From: Ostreococcus mediterraneus
Taxonomy: Eukaryota; Chlorophyta; Mamiellophyceae; Mamiellales; Bathycoccaceae
Assembly: GCA_012295225.1 (NCBI GenBank)
Contig: WMKK01000001.1
Span: 1,116,138-1,180,137 of the forward strand
Direction of reading: 5' to 3'
DNA: 64,000 nucleotides
Shown: positions 1 to 10,122 of the stretch, piece after piece
Numbering within the stretch: position 1 is the first letter of the stretch
How the letters are laid out: the number at the start of each line of letters is the position of its first letter
Program-made: the position numbers and the translations under genes
Notes under the pieces: model-generated
Seen by the model: the letters and a program-made list of their open reading frames with translations, nothing else
Database searches by the model: none
Told to the model about the DNA's origin: nothing

Positions 1-1375
1 CTCAATGTCTCGGGCAACGACACTTTGTCGTTTAAGAGGCGAGACCATCCTCGCGAGGCGCCGCCCCACGTCGCTCGCAATCGACATTCAGACAGCGTCA
101 CGCTCACCTTTACATTCCCATCTGCAGTGAGCTGCACGCGCACTTCGTTTTTACCACTCGTGCTCATCACTTTGCTCACGCGCCATGCGTGTTTATACAA
201 TACTTCGATGAAATCTCCGACTTTGACGTTGGCGTGCGTCGCCGCAAACGCGTCCATGGGCGCAATCGGCCTCGCGTGACATTCAACGCGTTTCGCCGCC
301 GCACCTCGCGCTACGACGCGCGATTGACACGGAATCGTTAGCACAGCACCGGTGTTCTCACTGCTCGTCCCTACCGTCAGCATCAACGTCGACGTCGGCT
401 CGGGTAGCCATACGATGTAGTCGCCGTCGCCGCCTCGAGCGAATTCCACCCGCGCTCGAACGCACGCGTTTGACGCTGTCGACATCACCGTCGCCACACG
501 CCACGACGCCGACGTATCGGTACTCGATGATACTTCTAACACCACGCCACGCGCGAGCGTGCCGTACACCATCGCCGCGGTAATCGTCGTCGACGACGCC
601 CGGCACGCGTCCTCGTCTTCGGCGGCCGACATCGGCGGCGGTCGCGATTCCGTCTTCACCGCCGGCGTGTCATCACTGTCGATCCATTCGAGCGCATTTG
701 CGCACCGCCTCGCGCGTGGCGCAGCATCAAAACGAACGACAACATCATCGACGCGCGCGAACGCGTCGCGCGCGCATCGCGAACGCCAATCCTCGCCGAC
801 GTCAAAGACGCGTTCGCGTCGCTCGGCTCGGCTCGGCGTCGGCGCGTACGTCTCCACCCCACCATCACTCGCACACGTCGCCAACACGCACATCACCGCA
901 TCGGCATCGTCAAACCCATCACGAATGTCCGTTTTGTCTCGTCGTCCGCGCGATGTCATCGCTACAGGCGCCGACCAAGCAATCGCGCGCGCGTCTCGTC
1001 CGCTCGAACTCGCGTCCAACCGCCGCGACGCCTGCGCGGGTTGTTTTCGCGCCCCCGCCGTCGTCTCGGCGTCGTTCGCGTCGTATAAACGCACGTACGA
1101 CGTCGTGTCGAGCGTCGCGTTCGTCGTCTCGGCGTCGTCATCGACGTCATCCTCAGCGTCGTCGTCAAAATCATCATTCTAGAATCACGTTGCACTTTTT
1201 CGTCAGTCTCTTGTAGCGACACATTCGACGTCGTACGTACCGGGACACGCGCGATGGCGACGCTCGCGCGCGCGTTCGTGACGCATGCCAACTCCCCCAG
1301 CGCGTTCCACGCCACGCCATTCGCGGCGCACCCGCGAGGCGACGCGCGCACGCGGAAACCACGTCGTCGCGTCAT
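1..1375 (-). CDS. TFIIIC-delta/WD40-like protein with Agenet-like C-terminal part (partial)
   Basis: The 3' end lies beyond the left edge. I place two exons, 1375..1241 and 1178..1, joined across a 62-base intron (1240..1179). It has a GTACGT donor, an ACTGACG branch-like site and a TTCTAG acceptor, and the frame is open throughout. The first 45 residues hold a WD-type strand (GVAWNALGELACVT). An acidic linker follows, then a second strand set (AIAWSAPVA, then AVMCVLATCASDGGVETYA). The spacing resembles the N-terminal propeller of TFIIIC90/delta-type proteins, which act in RNA polymerase III initiation. Near the window edge, VGDFIEVLYKHAWRVSKV to CRLRATW resembles an Agenet/Tudor-like fold. 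The family call is inference from pattern only. It is divergent from MPC1, with only 17 bases between the two chosen start codons. Confidence 0.55.
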
Positions 1376-1392
1376 TGACTGACGCGTCAGCC

Positions 1393-1949
1393 ATGGCGTT
1401 GCGTGCGTTTATCAACTCCCCCACCGGGCCCAAGACGACGCACTTTTGGGGACCCGTGGCGAATTGGGGGTTTGTTCTCGCGGTACGTCCTCGTCGTCGT
1501 CGACGCGCTCGTCGCGGTCGTGGTGGAGCCACCGCGTCGTGAGTTGGTTCTCTCTTTCTTTGAGCTCTCTTTGTCTCGCACGCGCGCTCTCGCGCGTCGT
1601 TCGCGATACCGGCGTGGGCGACGCGACGAGAGCATCGCGCGCGCGTACGTGCACGTATTCGTCCCGCTGGTGAGCACCATTCGTCGACTAACGCGCGTCG
1701 TTCGCGTCCTTCGCGTCGGCTCAAAAGGGTTTGGCGGACACGTCCAAACCCGAGCACATGATCAGCGGTCCGATGACGGGCGCGCTCGTGGTGTATTCAG
1801 GGTTATTCATGCGCTTCGCGTGGCGCGTGCAGCCGAGGAATTACATTCTGTTTGCGTGTCACACGGCGAATGCGAACGTGCAGGCGTATAATTTCCAACG
1901 GTGGGCGAGGTGGTCGAGCGCGCAGGAGGCTCCGTCGGCGCAAACGTAG
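1393..1949 (+). CDS. MPC1: Mitochondrial pyruvate carrier subunit 1
   Basis: Two exons, 1393..1482 and 1728..1949, encode 103 residues. MPC1 and MPC2 form the inner-membrane carrier that brings pyruvate into mitochondria. The first exon carries the family hallmark FINSPTGPKTTHFWGPVANW. The second carries GLADTSKPEHMISGPMTGA and FMRFAWRVQPRNY with the ending NVQAYNFQRWARW, which is the normal length and order of the family. The intron (245 bases) starts GTACGT and ends AAAAG. I chose the ATG at 1393 because the family begins just before the NSP motif. An in-frame ATG at 1285 would only add a basic extension. Confidence 0.93.
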
Positions 1950-2167
1950 TTCGCGCGTAGCTATGGTGAGTGATGGTGATGAATGACGAGTGCGTGCGCG
2001 CGGTCGTGCGTGGAGATGTGCGCCGCGCGCGCGTCCGAACTCGCGCGCGAAAGGCGCATGTGAGTGGAATTGTAACAACAAGACGATTAGACGATTAATA
2101 AAGCGCTCGGCTCGCTCGCGCCTGCCTCACTTTCGAACGCGTCGCACCGCAATAGAACGCAGCCCGC

Positions 2168-3709
2168 ATGTCGTATACGCTGCGTCTCTCGCCAGGCGCG
2201 CCGAGGTATTTCAAGCACGCCTCGTTCGCTGGCTTGTGTGAGAGTGCGTTCGAGACGCAATCGGTGACGCTCGTGGAAGCCGCCGGCGACGGCTGCGTCG
2301 TCGTGAGCTGTCGCGTCGACGGTGGACCGTCGTTCGCGTTCGCGCGCCTTCGGCGAGGCGCATGCGAACACGTCGCTCATGTCCATCGCTTCGAAGGGCA
2401 AGACGTGCGGTTTAGCGTGCGTGGAGGCGAGGTTGAGCTCAGAGGCGTGGTGGAGCACTTGTTTCACGAAGACGCGAGCGAAGACGACGACGAGAGTGAC
2501 GGTGAGAGCGACTCGGAGGGATTGAAAGGATATGGGTCCGATAGCTCGTGGGGGTCCGATGTCGAAGAATCTCGCGAAGTGACGACGACGGCGACGGCTG
2601 GACGATCGAATGCGGACGAGAAGAGCGAGGAGGAGGCGCGACGAAACGCCGTCGCCACGTCGACATGGCGGGGCGTAGACGACATTCGCGCGACGATGAA
2701 CTGGTGGGATGCAGATGGTGCGAGAGATGATTTAGCATATCACATTCAGAATCCTGGGGCGCGGAGAAGCTCGCGTTCTGAAAAAGTGCCCCAGTTTGCA
2801 TGGACCGGGTCGCTTCGGCCATCCAAGACGACACCCAAGCGTTCGTACCCGAGCGGTTTAATGCCACCGGATTACGCCGTTTCTGGTTGGCCCGACGAAG
2901 AGTTCGCGTCTCGGTACCAAAGTACTGTGGAGGTCAAACCGCACAGCGCGCGAGACGCCATGCGCGCGGCGTGTTCGCTTGCAAGACACGTCATGGATTG
3001 TGTTGCGTGGGCCATCGAACCAGGCGTCACGACTGAATACCTCGACCGCATTTGTCACGCCGTGACAGTCGGAAATGGCGCCTATCCATCGCCGTTGAAC
3101 TACATGGGATTTCCAAAGTCGTGTTGTACGTCCGTAAATGAAGTCGTGTGTCACGGTGTGCCCGACGGGCGTCCACTGAAGAAAGGCGACATCGTCAACC
3201 TCGACATCACCGTGCGCCTAAACGGATATCACGGTGATTTGAACGAGACGTACTTGGTTGGTACCTATACCGACGCATCGCGCGATGCAAAACGACTCAT
3301 GGAGAGCGCCGAACGTGCGTTGAAGAAATCCATCGACTTTTGTCGCCCTGGACGACGATTCCGCGACATTGGCGAAATCATCGCCACGGAAGCCGACAAG
3401 GCGGGTTTCGCGAGCGTCAAAGATTTCTGCGGTCATGGCATCGGTACGTTATTTCACTGCGCGCCGAATATTCCACATTACGCGCGCAACAAAGCCGTGG
3501 GCGTCATGAAAGAGGGTATGACCTTTACGATTGAACCCATGTTTAACGCGTCAAAATCGCACAAGGTGTTGCATTGGCCAGATGGTTGGACTGCGGTGAC
3601 GACGGATGGCGCGTTGAGTGCGCAATACGAGCACACGCTTCTCATCACGAGCGATGGTGTCGAGGTGCTCACTGCGCGTACGCCAAAGTCGCGACCGTTT
3701 ATAATGTGA
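2168..3709 (+). CDS. MAP1: Methionine aminopeptidase type 1 with N-terminal nucleoplasmin-like domain
   Basis: The enzyme removes the initiator methionine from nascent proteins. The protein has 513 residues, against about 390 for cytosolic MetAP1. The catalytic domain (about 200-513) has all metal and substrate residues: His329 in CHGVPDG, Asp346 in NLDIT, Asp357 in YHGDLNET, His423 in GHGIG, Glu456 in TIEPM and Glu488 in QYEHT. The pre-catalytic segment FAWTGSLRPSK resembles cytosolic MetAP1 rather than organellar forms. The usual N-terminal zinc finger is absent. In its place, residues 1-100 look like a nucleoplasmin-like (NPL) fold as in nuclear FKBPs and HD2 deacetylases (VVVSCRVDGGPSFAFARL, then VRFSVRGGEVELRGVV), followed by an acidic Asp/Glu/Ser tract at about 105-125. 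Enzyme identity is certain; the NPL call is inference. Confidence 0.93.
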   Translation: MSYTLRLSPGAPRYFKHASFAGLCESAFETQSVTLVEAAGDGCVVVSCRVDGGPSFAFARLRRGACEHVAHVHRFEGQDVRFSVRGGEVELRGVVEHLFHEDASEDDDESDGESDSEGLKGYGSDSSWGSDVEESREVTTTATAGRSNADEKSEEEARRNAVATSTWRGVDDIRATMNWWDADGARDDLAYHIQNPGARRSSRSEKVPQFAWTGSLRPSKTTPKRSYPSGLMPPDYAVSGWPDEEFASRYQSTVEVKPHSARDAMRAACSLARHVMDCVAWAIEPGVTTEYLDRICHAVTVGNGAYPSPLNYMGFPKSCCTSVNEVVCHGVPDGRPLKKGDIVNLDITVRLNGYHGDLNETYLVGTYTDASRDAKRLMESAERALKKSIDFCRPGRRFRDIGEIIATEADKAGFASVKDFCGHGIGTLFHCAPNIPHYARNKAVGVMKEGMTFTIEPMFNASKSHKVLHWPDGWTAVTTDGALSAQYEHTLLITSDGVEVLTARTPKSRPFIM

Positions 3710-3781
3710 TTTAGGTACTGTACCGGTACCGGAAGCTCTAATTAATCGCTCGTCCATGCCGTAATAAATACTATTTCCTAA

Positions 3782-4624
3782 TCACACGTCGCCGAGCAAC
3801 GACGACGTCTCGCTGGCGTTGTCTGAGAGCAAGGACGACGTCTCAGTTGGCGAATCGTCATCGCCTGCGATCGTGTCGGGACACGTGCAGAATAAAAAAA
3901 GCTCGTTCACCATCAATATCAGTTTGATAAAACCGCCGACTCCAAATAGCACGAGAGCGGCTCGCACCACGCTCTCGTGCTCATCCAAGCAAAACATAAC
4001 CCCACCTACTGCAAAAATACACAACGACACTAAAATCCACGCATGAACGGATACTGCTGGATCGAACACGCTCACCGACGAGGGTGCTCGGTTGTTCAGC
4101 TCGGCTACCGTTCGTAACGTCAACACCTTGTCCCGCAACGTCAACGCCGCTGCAATCGGAAAGCACACGAACGATACCGCCCAGATCACATTCGAATAAT
4201 CCGTCAAAATCTCAAACTCCTCACCTGAAAGCACGCCCTCACCTCGCACCCAGCTCACGAACGTGGGCGAATACATCGCGCTTCCTATGACTCCCAACAC
4301 TAATCCTATTGCGTTCAACATCGACGCGAAAACGCGCCACCAAGCGCGAGAGTCGTGCTGCGTTTGCACTGCCGGTTCCATCGATTCGACGGCACCACCC
4401 GGAGGTGGTACGCAAAACGCCGCGGCGCAAAACACATAACCGACGACGCAAAACAGCGCAAACAAGTCCCACTGGGTGTTCTCGAGGTAAAACACCATTG
4501 ACACGGCGAAACTCAACAGCCCGATGTTGGCTAGTATTAACGAGCCCGCGCTGAGCTGTGGTGCGCGACGCATCCGGTGACGTTTGTCACGCGCCCGGCG
4601 CCGGTCGACGTTGATGGCGCGCAT
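3782..4624 (-). CDS. Multi-pass membrane protein, unknown function
   Basis: 280 residues. The basic N-terminus (MRAINVDRRRARDKRHR) is followed by about six hydrophobic helices: ILANIGLLSFAVSMVFYL, LFALFCVVGYVFCAAAF, MLNAIGLVLGVIGSAM, VIWAVSFVCFPIAAAL, WILVSLCIFAVGGVMFCL and ALVLFGVGGFIKLILMV. The C-terminal tail repeats an ETSSLL motif twice, preceded by acidic residues. This looks like acidic dileucine sorting signals, suggesting an endomembrane location (inference). I do not recognise the family. The gene is convergent with the MetAP1 gene, whose stop lies 72 bases away. Confidence 0.75.
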   Translation of the reverse strand: MRAINVDRRRARDKRHRMRRAPQLSAGSLILANIGLLSFAVSMVFYLENTQWDLFALFCVVGYVFCAAAFCVPPPGGAVESMEPAVQTQHDSRAWWRVFASMLNAIGLVLGVIGSAMYSPTFVSWVRGEGVLSGEEFEILTDYSNVIWAVSFVCFPIAAALTLRDKVLTLRTVAELNNRAPSSVSVFDPAVSVHAWILVSLCIFAVGGVMFCLDEHESVVRAALVLFGVGGFIKLILMVNELFLFCTCPDTIAGDDDSPTETSSLLSDNASETSSLLGDV

Positions 4625-4813
4625 GGCTAGCGTGCCGCGTCGCGTCGTCTAGTGCGGCAGCTCGTGACGCTGGGCGTATGAGGTGTTACGATTTGATGTC
4701 CCGTATCGGTGATATATATTACAGCTGTCTGTTCGCGCGCAACATCTACGACTAGGACCAAGCTAATAATACACAACTACTGCTACTGCCGGTAGTGTAT
4801 CTATGTTTACAAA

Positions 4814-5776
4814 TTACTCCGTAATTGCGCCGAGACGCGCGCCCGCGTATTGGGTCGCGTCGGACTTCGGCGCGACGGTATGTAACCGAAAAATCTCCTC
4901 GGCGGCGCCGTCTCCCGCTGGCAACACCACTTTCACATCCACCACGAGCGGTGCGGATAAGCCGCTACGCAACGCAACGAGACCCAAATCGCGCGCCAGC
5001 GCTTTCAATATCCTTCGCACGAGTATGAGTTTCGCCAAAGCGTGGAACGTCTCTCGATTTAACGGCGCCTCCTTTGGAAACAACACCTCGAAATGTTTCC
5101 TTAAAAACTCGCGCTCGTCTCCGCTCGCGCGAGGAATCTCGGACCCAACGTGAGACATTACTTCTCGAATCGTCCCTTGCACGCCCGCGCTGAACGCCAG
5201 TACGCCATCCGTACTCAACGCGCGGCTGTCTACGTCTACGTCTACGTCTACGTCTACGTCTACGTCGTCGCGCGCGAGCCCTCCTTCGCGCGACGCAGGA
5301 AACCGCGCGTACAACGCATCGAACATCCCGTCCAGCGCCTTCGTCGTCTCATCCCTCGTGAGCACATTCGCAATGTGCGCCCGCCCAGGGCTCGTCTTCG
5401 ACACGCCCAGCGCGTCGACGAACCACGCCCACAACGGCTTGCCCAACCGTTTTTCTAAATTCGCGCACGACTCGCACCCAGCCACGTACACCGGGAGCTC
5501 TGGATCGATAAACCCGCCATCGCCGTCATGGCCCTCGTCGCCGTCGCCGTCGTCGTCGTCGTTCGACCGCCGTCGACCGCGCGGTCGTCCGCGACGCGTA
5601 AAAAAGTCATCAACGAACGCCCTGATTGACGATGACGTTGACGTCGACGCCGCCGACGACGACGACACCGACGCGACGACGACGACACCGACGACGACGA
5701 CCGCCGCCATCGCAACCGCCGCCACCGCCTTCGCCCGCGCCCTCGCGCGCGTCGACGACGATGACGACGACAACAT
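4814..5776 (-). CDS. Single-pass membrane protein, unknown function, with Asp-Val repeat
   Basis: 320 residues from the ATG at 5776, which I prefer over the upstream ATG at 6037. The longer form would start with a random-looking Arg/Ala-rich stretch that overlaps the divergent gene at 5830. A short Ser/Arg/Ala leader is followed by one hydrophobic helix (AVAAVAMAAVVVVGVVVVAS), then an acidic linker, then a soluble domain with YVAGCESCANLEKRLGKPLW. A run of six Asp-Val pairs is encoded by a perfect hexanucleotide repeat at 5229-5264. The C-terminal half is helical and ends AGARLGAITE. The family is not recognised. Confidence 0.7.
   Translation of the reverse strand: MLSSSSSSTRARARAKAVAAVAMAAVVVVGVVVVASVSSSSAASTSTSSSIRAFVDDFFTRRGRPRGRRRSNDDDDGDGDEGHDGDGGFIDPELPVYVAGCESCANLEKRLGKPLWAWFVDALGVSKTSPGRAHIANVLTRDETTKALDGMFDALYARFPASREGGLARDDVDVDVDVDVDVDSRALSTDGVLAFSAGVQGTIREVMSHVGSEIPRASGDEREFLRKHFEVLFPKEAPLNRETFHALAKLILVRRILKALARDLGLVALRSGLSAPLVVDVKVVLPAGDGAAEEIFRLHTVAPKSDATQYAGARLGAITE
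5229..5264. repeat. Hexanucleotide microsatellite (TCTACG)6
   Basis: Six tandem TCTACG units, reading as Val-Asp codons on the minus strand inside the 4814-5776 gene. The frame is kept, so length changes add or remove dipeptides. Confidence 0.95.
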
Positions 5777-5829
5777 CACAGCGCGCAGCGTCACTCTGTG
5801 ACGTTGCGCGCGCGCCGCTCCGCGCGCCC

Positions 5830-6141
5830 ATGCTCGCCTGGGCCCTGCGCGCGTTCGGTCGCGCGCCGGGCAAGGCGCCCGCGTACGCCGCGATCGCGCT
5901 GCTCGCGTGCGCGAACGTCGCGTACGTGGCGCGCACGAACGGCGGGCGACCGGGAAAGGGTGGCGATGATGCGATGGTGGATGCCGCGCGAGCGCAGCGG
6001 CGCGCGGCGATGCGCGCGGCGTTATCGACGAGCGCACGCGCGGGCGATGAGCGCGGTGGTGGCGATGGAGCGTCGAGCGCGGGCGTCGAGCGCGGCGGCG
6101 AGCGCGGCGGCGGCGGCGGCGGCGGATGGTGGTTCAAGTAG
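5830..6141 (+). CDS. Small single-pass membrane protein, Gly-rich tail
   Basis: 103 residues from the ATG at 5830. It has a short N-terminus (MLAWALRAFGRAPGK), one hydrophobic helix (APAYAAIALLACANVAYVA) and a basic, Ala-rich amphipathic stretch. A Gly-rich tail follows, ending GGWWFK. It is divergent from the 4814-5776 gene, with start codons 53 bases apart. No family is recognised. It may be a lineage-specific organellar or endomembrane protein. Moderate confidence, because GC-rich DNA here produces many chance open frames. Confidence 0.5.
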   Translation: MLAWALRAFGRAPGKAPAYAAIALLACANVAYVARTNGGRPGKGGDDAMVDAARAQRRAAMRAALSTSARAGDERGGGDGASSAGVERGGERGGGGGGGWWFK

Positions 6142-6426
6142 ACGATTGGGACGCGAACGCGGACGCGCGCGAGCTCGACGCTCGAGCCACCGCCGACGCA
6201 TAGAACACACATAGCATTAGCGCTAGCACATGTTGTTATTATTATTACACCGCACGTAGCGATCGTCGGCGCGCCCACGCATCGACGGACGCGTCGTGTG
6301 TTTACTGGAAAATATCATCGCATCAACGAGAATGTCCGCATTCTCAGCCGCGTCGACGCCGTCGTCGTAGCGCATCATCGTCGTCGTCGTCTCGACGCGG
6401 GATTGGTATTTAACTCGACTGTTGAC

Positions 6427-7485
6427 ATGTACGCCTCGCGCTCGGTGGTGCGCGCGCCGGTGCGAGCGTCGGTGACGTCGCGACGATGTCGTGGATCGAT
6501 GCATCGGACGCAGCATTCTGTCGCGGTCGTTCGGTGCGCGGCGTCGTGTGAGGACGACGCGACCGCGTCGATGGCGCGCGTCGATGGCGTTCACGCGAAT
6601 CTCGCGCGGGCGGTCGTGGTCGGGGCGTTGATTATGACGACCGCGGGTGCGGGCGCGGACGCGGCGCGCGCGGATGGCGACGTCGAATTGAACGTCGAGG
6701 CGTTGTACGCGGCGGCGACGTCGACGAGTGCGGCGTCTGAAGCCGCGGTGCGTGACACGACGTCGACGTATACGGTGAATTGGAAGGATCTTCTCGATGC
6801 GCCAGAGGTGACGGCGTCGGGTTCGAAGAAGGCAAAGGCGAGTAAGGGTGCGTCGGCGCCAGCGCCGGCGCCGGCGGTGGTCAAGGCGCAGGAGAAAAAG
6901 GAACAAGAGATGCGACAAGTGAATTCAGCGAAAAGTCAGCGCGAAGAATACGCCGCGGCGCAGCGCGCAGAGAAGAATGCGGCGAAGAAGGCGAGAGATG
7001 AGGCGGTTATGGCAAAGGTGGAGGCGCGCCGAGCGGAACAAAGAGCCGTCTTGGCGGAGCGAGAACGACAAGCGGCGGAGGATTTGGCGAAATTCCAGGC
7101 CGAACGCGCCGAGCAGCGAGCACGCATGGAGGCTTTAGCGGCATCAAAACGTTCCACTTCGCCAGTTGTGACGGCGCCGGTGCCCAAGACGAAGAAACCA
7201 GCGGCATCGACGAAGAGCGCCGCCGCGAAGACATCAACCGCCAAGGCGTCGACGGCGACGAAGAAGAAGACCACCACCGTCACCAAGGCGGCGAAGAAGA
7301 GTGCGCCCGTGTACAAGCAGCGAAAGTCTAAGCCCGCTAAGAAAAGAACGAACACGGGTGCAATCGATCGCTACTCGCTCAGAAATACGCGCAAGCAACG
7401 CGGCGGCTCTCCTCTCGCACTTCCGGGCTTCATCGCCCTCGCGGGCTTCACCTACTACCTCTTGCTTCAAGAAGAAGAAGATTAA
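6427..7485 (+). CDS. Plastid-targeted Lys/Ala-rich coiled-coil protein with C-terminal membrane helix
   Basis: 352 residues. The N-terminal 60 residues are rich in Ser/Arg/Val and poor in acids, with VRCAA resembling a plastid transit-peptide cleavage region. A hydrophobic stretch (VVVGALIMTTAGAGADAARA) resembles a lumenal signal or membrane anchor. Residues about 150-240 form a long charged helix (EEYAAAQRAEKNAAKKA...), followed by a Lys/Ala/Thr-rich basic region and a C-terminal hydrophobic helix (LALPGFIALAGFTYYLLL) with an acidic EEEED end. Function unknown; a plastid membrane scaffold is a guess. Confidence 0.72.
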   Translation: MYASRSVVRAPVRASVTSRRCRGSMHRTQHSVAVVRCAASCEDDATASMARVDGVHANLARAVVVGALIMTTAGAGADAARADGDVELNVEALYAAATSTSAASEAAVRDTTSTYTVNWKDLLDAPEVTASGSKKAKASKGASAPAPAPAVVKAQEKKEQEMRQVNSAKSQREEYAAAQRAEKNAAKKARDEAVMAKVEARRAEQRAVLAERERQAAEDLAKFQAERAEQRARMEALAASKRSTSPVVTAPVPKTKKPAASTKSAAAKTSTAKASTATKKKTTTVTKAAKKSAPVYKQRKSKPAKKRTNTGAIDRYSLRNTRKQRGGSPLALPGFIALAGFTYYLLLQEEED

Positions 7486-7659
7486 ACACTGCGATGATGT
7501 GCGCATGCGTCATCTTTGCGACAAACGCGTCGCTATTCAATTCAAGACCCTGGACCAAAGTGAGAATTGTCTCGCCCAAATCAAACAACACGTAGCTTTG
7601 TCAATAATCCTCAGCGAGCGAACGCCGCGAAACACATTTTATCCACCTCACACCTCGAC

Positions 7660-10122
7660 ATGGCGGACGCCCCGATCGCCGGTCGATGTCGACAGCCGAT
7701 CGATGAGTGTGCGTTATTCACATACCTCGCGCGAACGGCGCCTGGGGTCGTGCCGCGCCGCGCCACGGCGTGTTTCGCCGAGCAGTTTTCCCACGGGCAG
7801 TCCAACCCGACGTACAAGATCAACTTTTGCGACGCTCGACGTGGCGTAATCGCGTCGGTAGTGCTGCGTAAAAAGCCACCGGGAACGTTGCTCAAATCTG
7901 CACACGCCATCGAGCGCGAATACGAAGTGATGAATGCGTTGGCGACGACGAGCGTGCCGACGCCGAAGATGGTGTGTTTGTGCGAAGACGCCAGCGTGCT
8001 CGGCGAAGCGTTCTACGTCATGTCGTTCGTGGATGGCGCAATCTATACGGATCCGTCCTTACCGAAATGCGGGCCGAACCGTCGGCGAGAGATTTATCGC
8101 GCCATGGCGCAGACGTTGGGGGCGTTGCACGCGGTGTCGCCGGTGAACGTTGGGTTGACATCTTACGGACGCGCGGAACGCTACAGCGCGCGACAAGTCG
8201 AGCGGTGGAGCGCACAATACGAAGCGAGCGTGGGTGAGCGCGTGGGCGTGGCACCGGAGGAGTCCATGCGCGCTCTCATATCGTGGTTGGCGGCAAATGT
8301 TCCTGAGCAAGAGTTGAGCGGACGTTTAGTGCACGGCGACTTCCGTTTGGATAATTTAGTCATTAAACGTGGTCGAGGCGTCGATGACGCAAAGGTTGAA
8401 GTGTTGGCGGTGTTGGATTGGGAATTAAGTACGGTTGGCGCGCCGTATGCGGATGTGGCATTCAATTGCTTACCGTATTACTTGCCCTCAGCCGCCGTGG
8501 GCGATGATTTGTATCCGACGTTGAATCCGAGCGCGTTACCAGACGGCATACCGAATGAGCGCGAATACGTGCAATGGTGGTCAGACGCGAGTGGTATCGC
8601 GAACCCGATGACAAGCACGCGTGCGGCAACGTGGCCATTCTACGTGGCGTTCTCGTTGTTTCGTGGTGCATCCATTTTGGCTGGCGTTCGCGCGAGAGCG
8701 GTGCAGGGCAACGCGTCGAGCGCGAACGCGCACGCCATGGGTAAACTCGTAGACGTCTTCGCCAAGCGTGCGCTCGTGGTTATTAGAGGCGTAGATGTTC
8801 CGCGTGGTGTTCAAGAACTGTCTGAGACGCGTGGAGAAGACCTCATCGGGAACACCGCAACTGGATTTGAGCCAAGCCCAAAGGCGGCGGCGATGTTGCT
8901 CAAGCTCAAACATTTTATGCGTGCGCACGTATACAAGGCCGAGGAGGCTTTGGAGGCTCACGCCGAAACAAGTGAGAGATGGAGCGTGCACTCTACGGTT
9001 GAAGAGCTGAAAGCCAAAGCCAAGCTCGCTGGGTTGTGGAACTTGTGGCTTCCGATGGATAGCGCGGCGTTGTTGAAAATTCAAGACACGAGCGGGTCTT
9101 CGCTCTTCGCTGGCCCGGGATTGACAAACCTAGAATACGCTCATCTCGCGCAAGAAATGGGCCGAAGCGTGTGGGCATCCGAAGCGTTCAACTGCTCGGC
9201 GCCGGACACAGGAAACATGGAAGTGTTGCTTCGTTACGGTTCAGCCGCGCAACAGGACAAATGGCTTCGTCCTTTACTTTTAGGGGAGATTCGTTCATGC
9301 TTCGCCATGACTGAGCCTGCGGTGGCGAGTTCGGATGCGACTAACATCGAAAGCGCAATCGTGCGCGAAGGAAGCGATTACGTGTTGAATGGTCGCAAAT
9401 GGTGGACGTCTGGCGCTTGCGACCCGCGATGTAAGCTTATCATCTTCATGGGTAAAACTGCTCGTGATGATTCGGGAGTACCCATTCACAAGCAGCAAAG
9501 TATGGTTTTGTGCTCCATGGATGCTCCAGGTGTGCGTGTCGTGCGTCCACTTACAGTTTTCGGCTACGACGACGCCCCTCACGGCCACGCTGAAGTGACA
9601 TTTACAAATGTGCGCGTCGGAGCGGACGAGAGTATTTTACTAGGCGAGGGCAGGGGATTCGAGATTGCGCAAGGTCGTCTCGGTCCTGGGCGCCTGCATC
9701 ACTGCATGCGTCTTATTGGTATGGGAGAAAGATCGCTCGAACTTGCAGCGAGCCGCGCGACGTCGCGCGTTGCGTTTGGCAAGCCGCTAGCGAGCAACGG
9801 CAACGTGTTGCAGCGCCTCGGTCAATGCCGAGTCACGCTCGATGGCGCTCGCCTCCTTACGCTTCAGGCAGCACACATGCTTGATAAACAGGGAATAAAA
9901 GTTGCGCGAGGTGCTGTCGCGGCGTGCAAGGTTGCAGCGCCAGCAGCGGCGCTCTCGGTTATCGACGCCGCTATCCAAATTCACGGCGGCATGGGTGTAA
10001 GTCAGGACACGCCGCTCGCCCGTCTCTACGCCGGCGCACGTACGTTACGGTTGGCAGACGGACCAGATGAAGTTCATTTAGAAACGATCGCGAAAATGGA
10101 AGTTCGTAGATCGAAGCTTTAG
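7660..10122 (+). CDS. IBR3: Peroxisomal acyl-CoA dehydrogenase of ACAD10/11-IBR3 type
   Basis: 820 residues from the ATG at 7660. Residues about 30-330 are an aminoglycoside-phosphotransferase-like kinase domain with HGDFRLDN (His225) and LDWELSTVG (Asp253). Residues about 420-820 are a full acyl-CoA dehydrogenase, with [16 protein letters not shown] near residue 550 and [19 protein letters not shown] near the end. The two-domain order and length match plant IBR3 and animal ACAD11. These oxidise fatty acyl-CoA or related substrates; IBR3 acts on indole-3-butyric acid derivatives. The protein ends in SKL, a canonical type 1 peroxisome targeting signal. The downstream start omits a 31-residue extension and fits a peroxisomal protein. 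Confidence 0.92.
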   Translation: MADAPIAGRCRQPIDECALFTYLARTAPGVVPRRATACFAEQFSHGQSNPTYKINFCDARRGVIASVVLRKKPPGTLLKSAHAIEREYEVMNALATTSVPTPKMVCLCEDASVLGEAFYVMSFVDGAIYTDPSLPKCGPNRRREIYRAMAQTLGALHAVSPVNVGLTSYGRAERYSARQVERWSAQYEASVGERVGVAPEESMRALISWLAANVPEQELSGRLVHGDFRLDNLVIKRGRGVDDAKVEVLAVLDWELSTVGAPYADVAFNCLPYYLPSAAVGDDLYPTLNPSALPDGIPNEREYVQWWSDASGIANPMTSTRAATWPFYVAFSLFRGASILAGVRARAVQGNASSANAHAMGKLVDVFAKRALVVIRGVDVPRGVQELSETRGEDLIGNTATGFEPSPKAAAMLLKLKHFMRAHVYKAEEALEAHAETSERWSVHSTVEELKAKAKLAGLWNLWLPMDSAALLKIQDTSGSSLFAGPGLTNLEYAHLAQEMGRSVWASEAFNCSAPDTGNMEVLLRYGSAAQQDKWLRPLLLGEIRSCFAMTEPAVASSDATNIESAIVREGSDYVLNGRKWWTSGACDPRCKLIIFMGKTARDDSGVPIHKQQSMVLCSMDAPGVRVVRPLTVFGYDDAPHGHAEVTFTNVRVGADESILLGEGRGFEIAQGRLGPGRLHHCMRLIGMGERSLELAASRATSRVAFGKPLASNGNVLQRLGQCRVTLDGARLLTLQAAHMLDKQGIKVARGAVAACKVAAPAAALSVIDAAIQIHGGMGVSQDTPLARLYAGARTLRLADGPDEVHLETIAKMEVRRSKL

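Noticed and set aside
559-1182. Plus-strand open frame of 207 codons, Ser/Arg-rich
   Set aside because: It is antisense to the WD40/Agenet-like gene and looks like low-complexity Ser/Arg/Ala sequence.
5610-6278. Minus-strand open frame of 222 codons
   Set aside because: It overlaps the divergent starts at 5776 and 5830. It is Arg/Pro-rich, with no hydrophobic or domain pattern.
7567-7659. N-terminal extension of the IBR3-like protein from 7567
   Set aside because: The extra 31 residues do not resemble the family start and a targeting signal is already present at the C-terminus.
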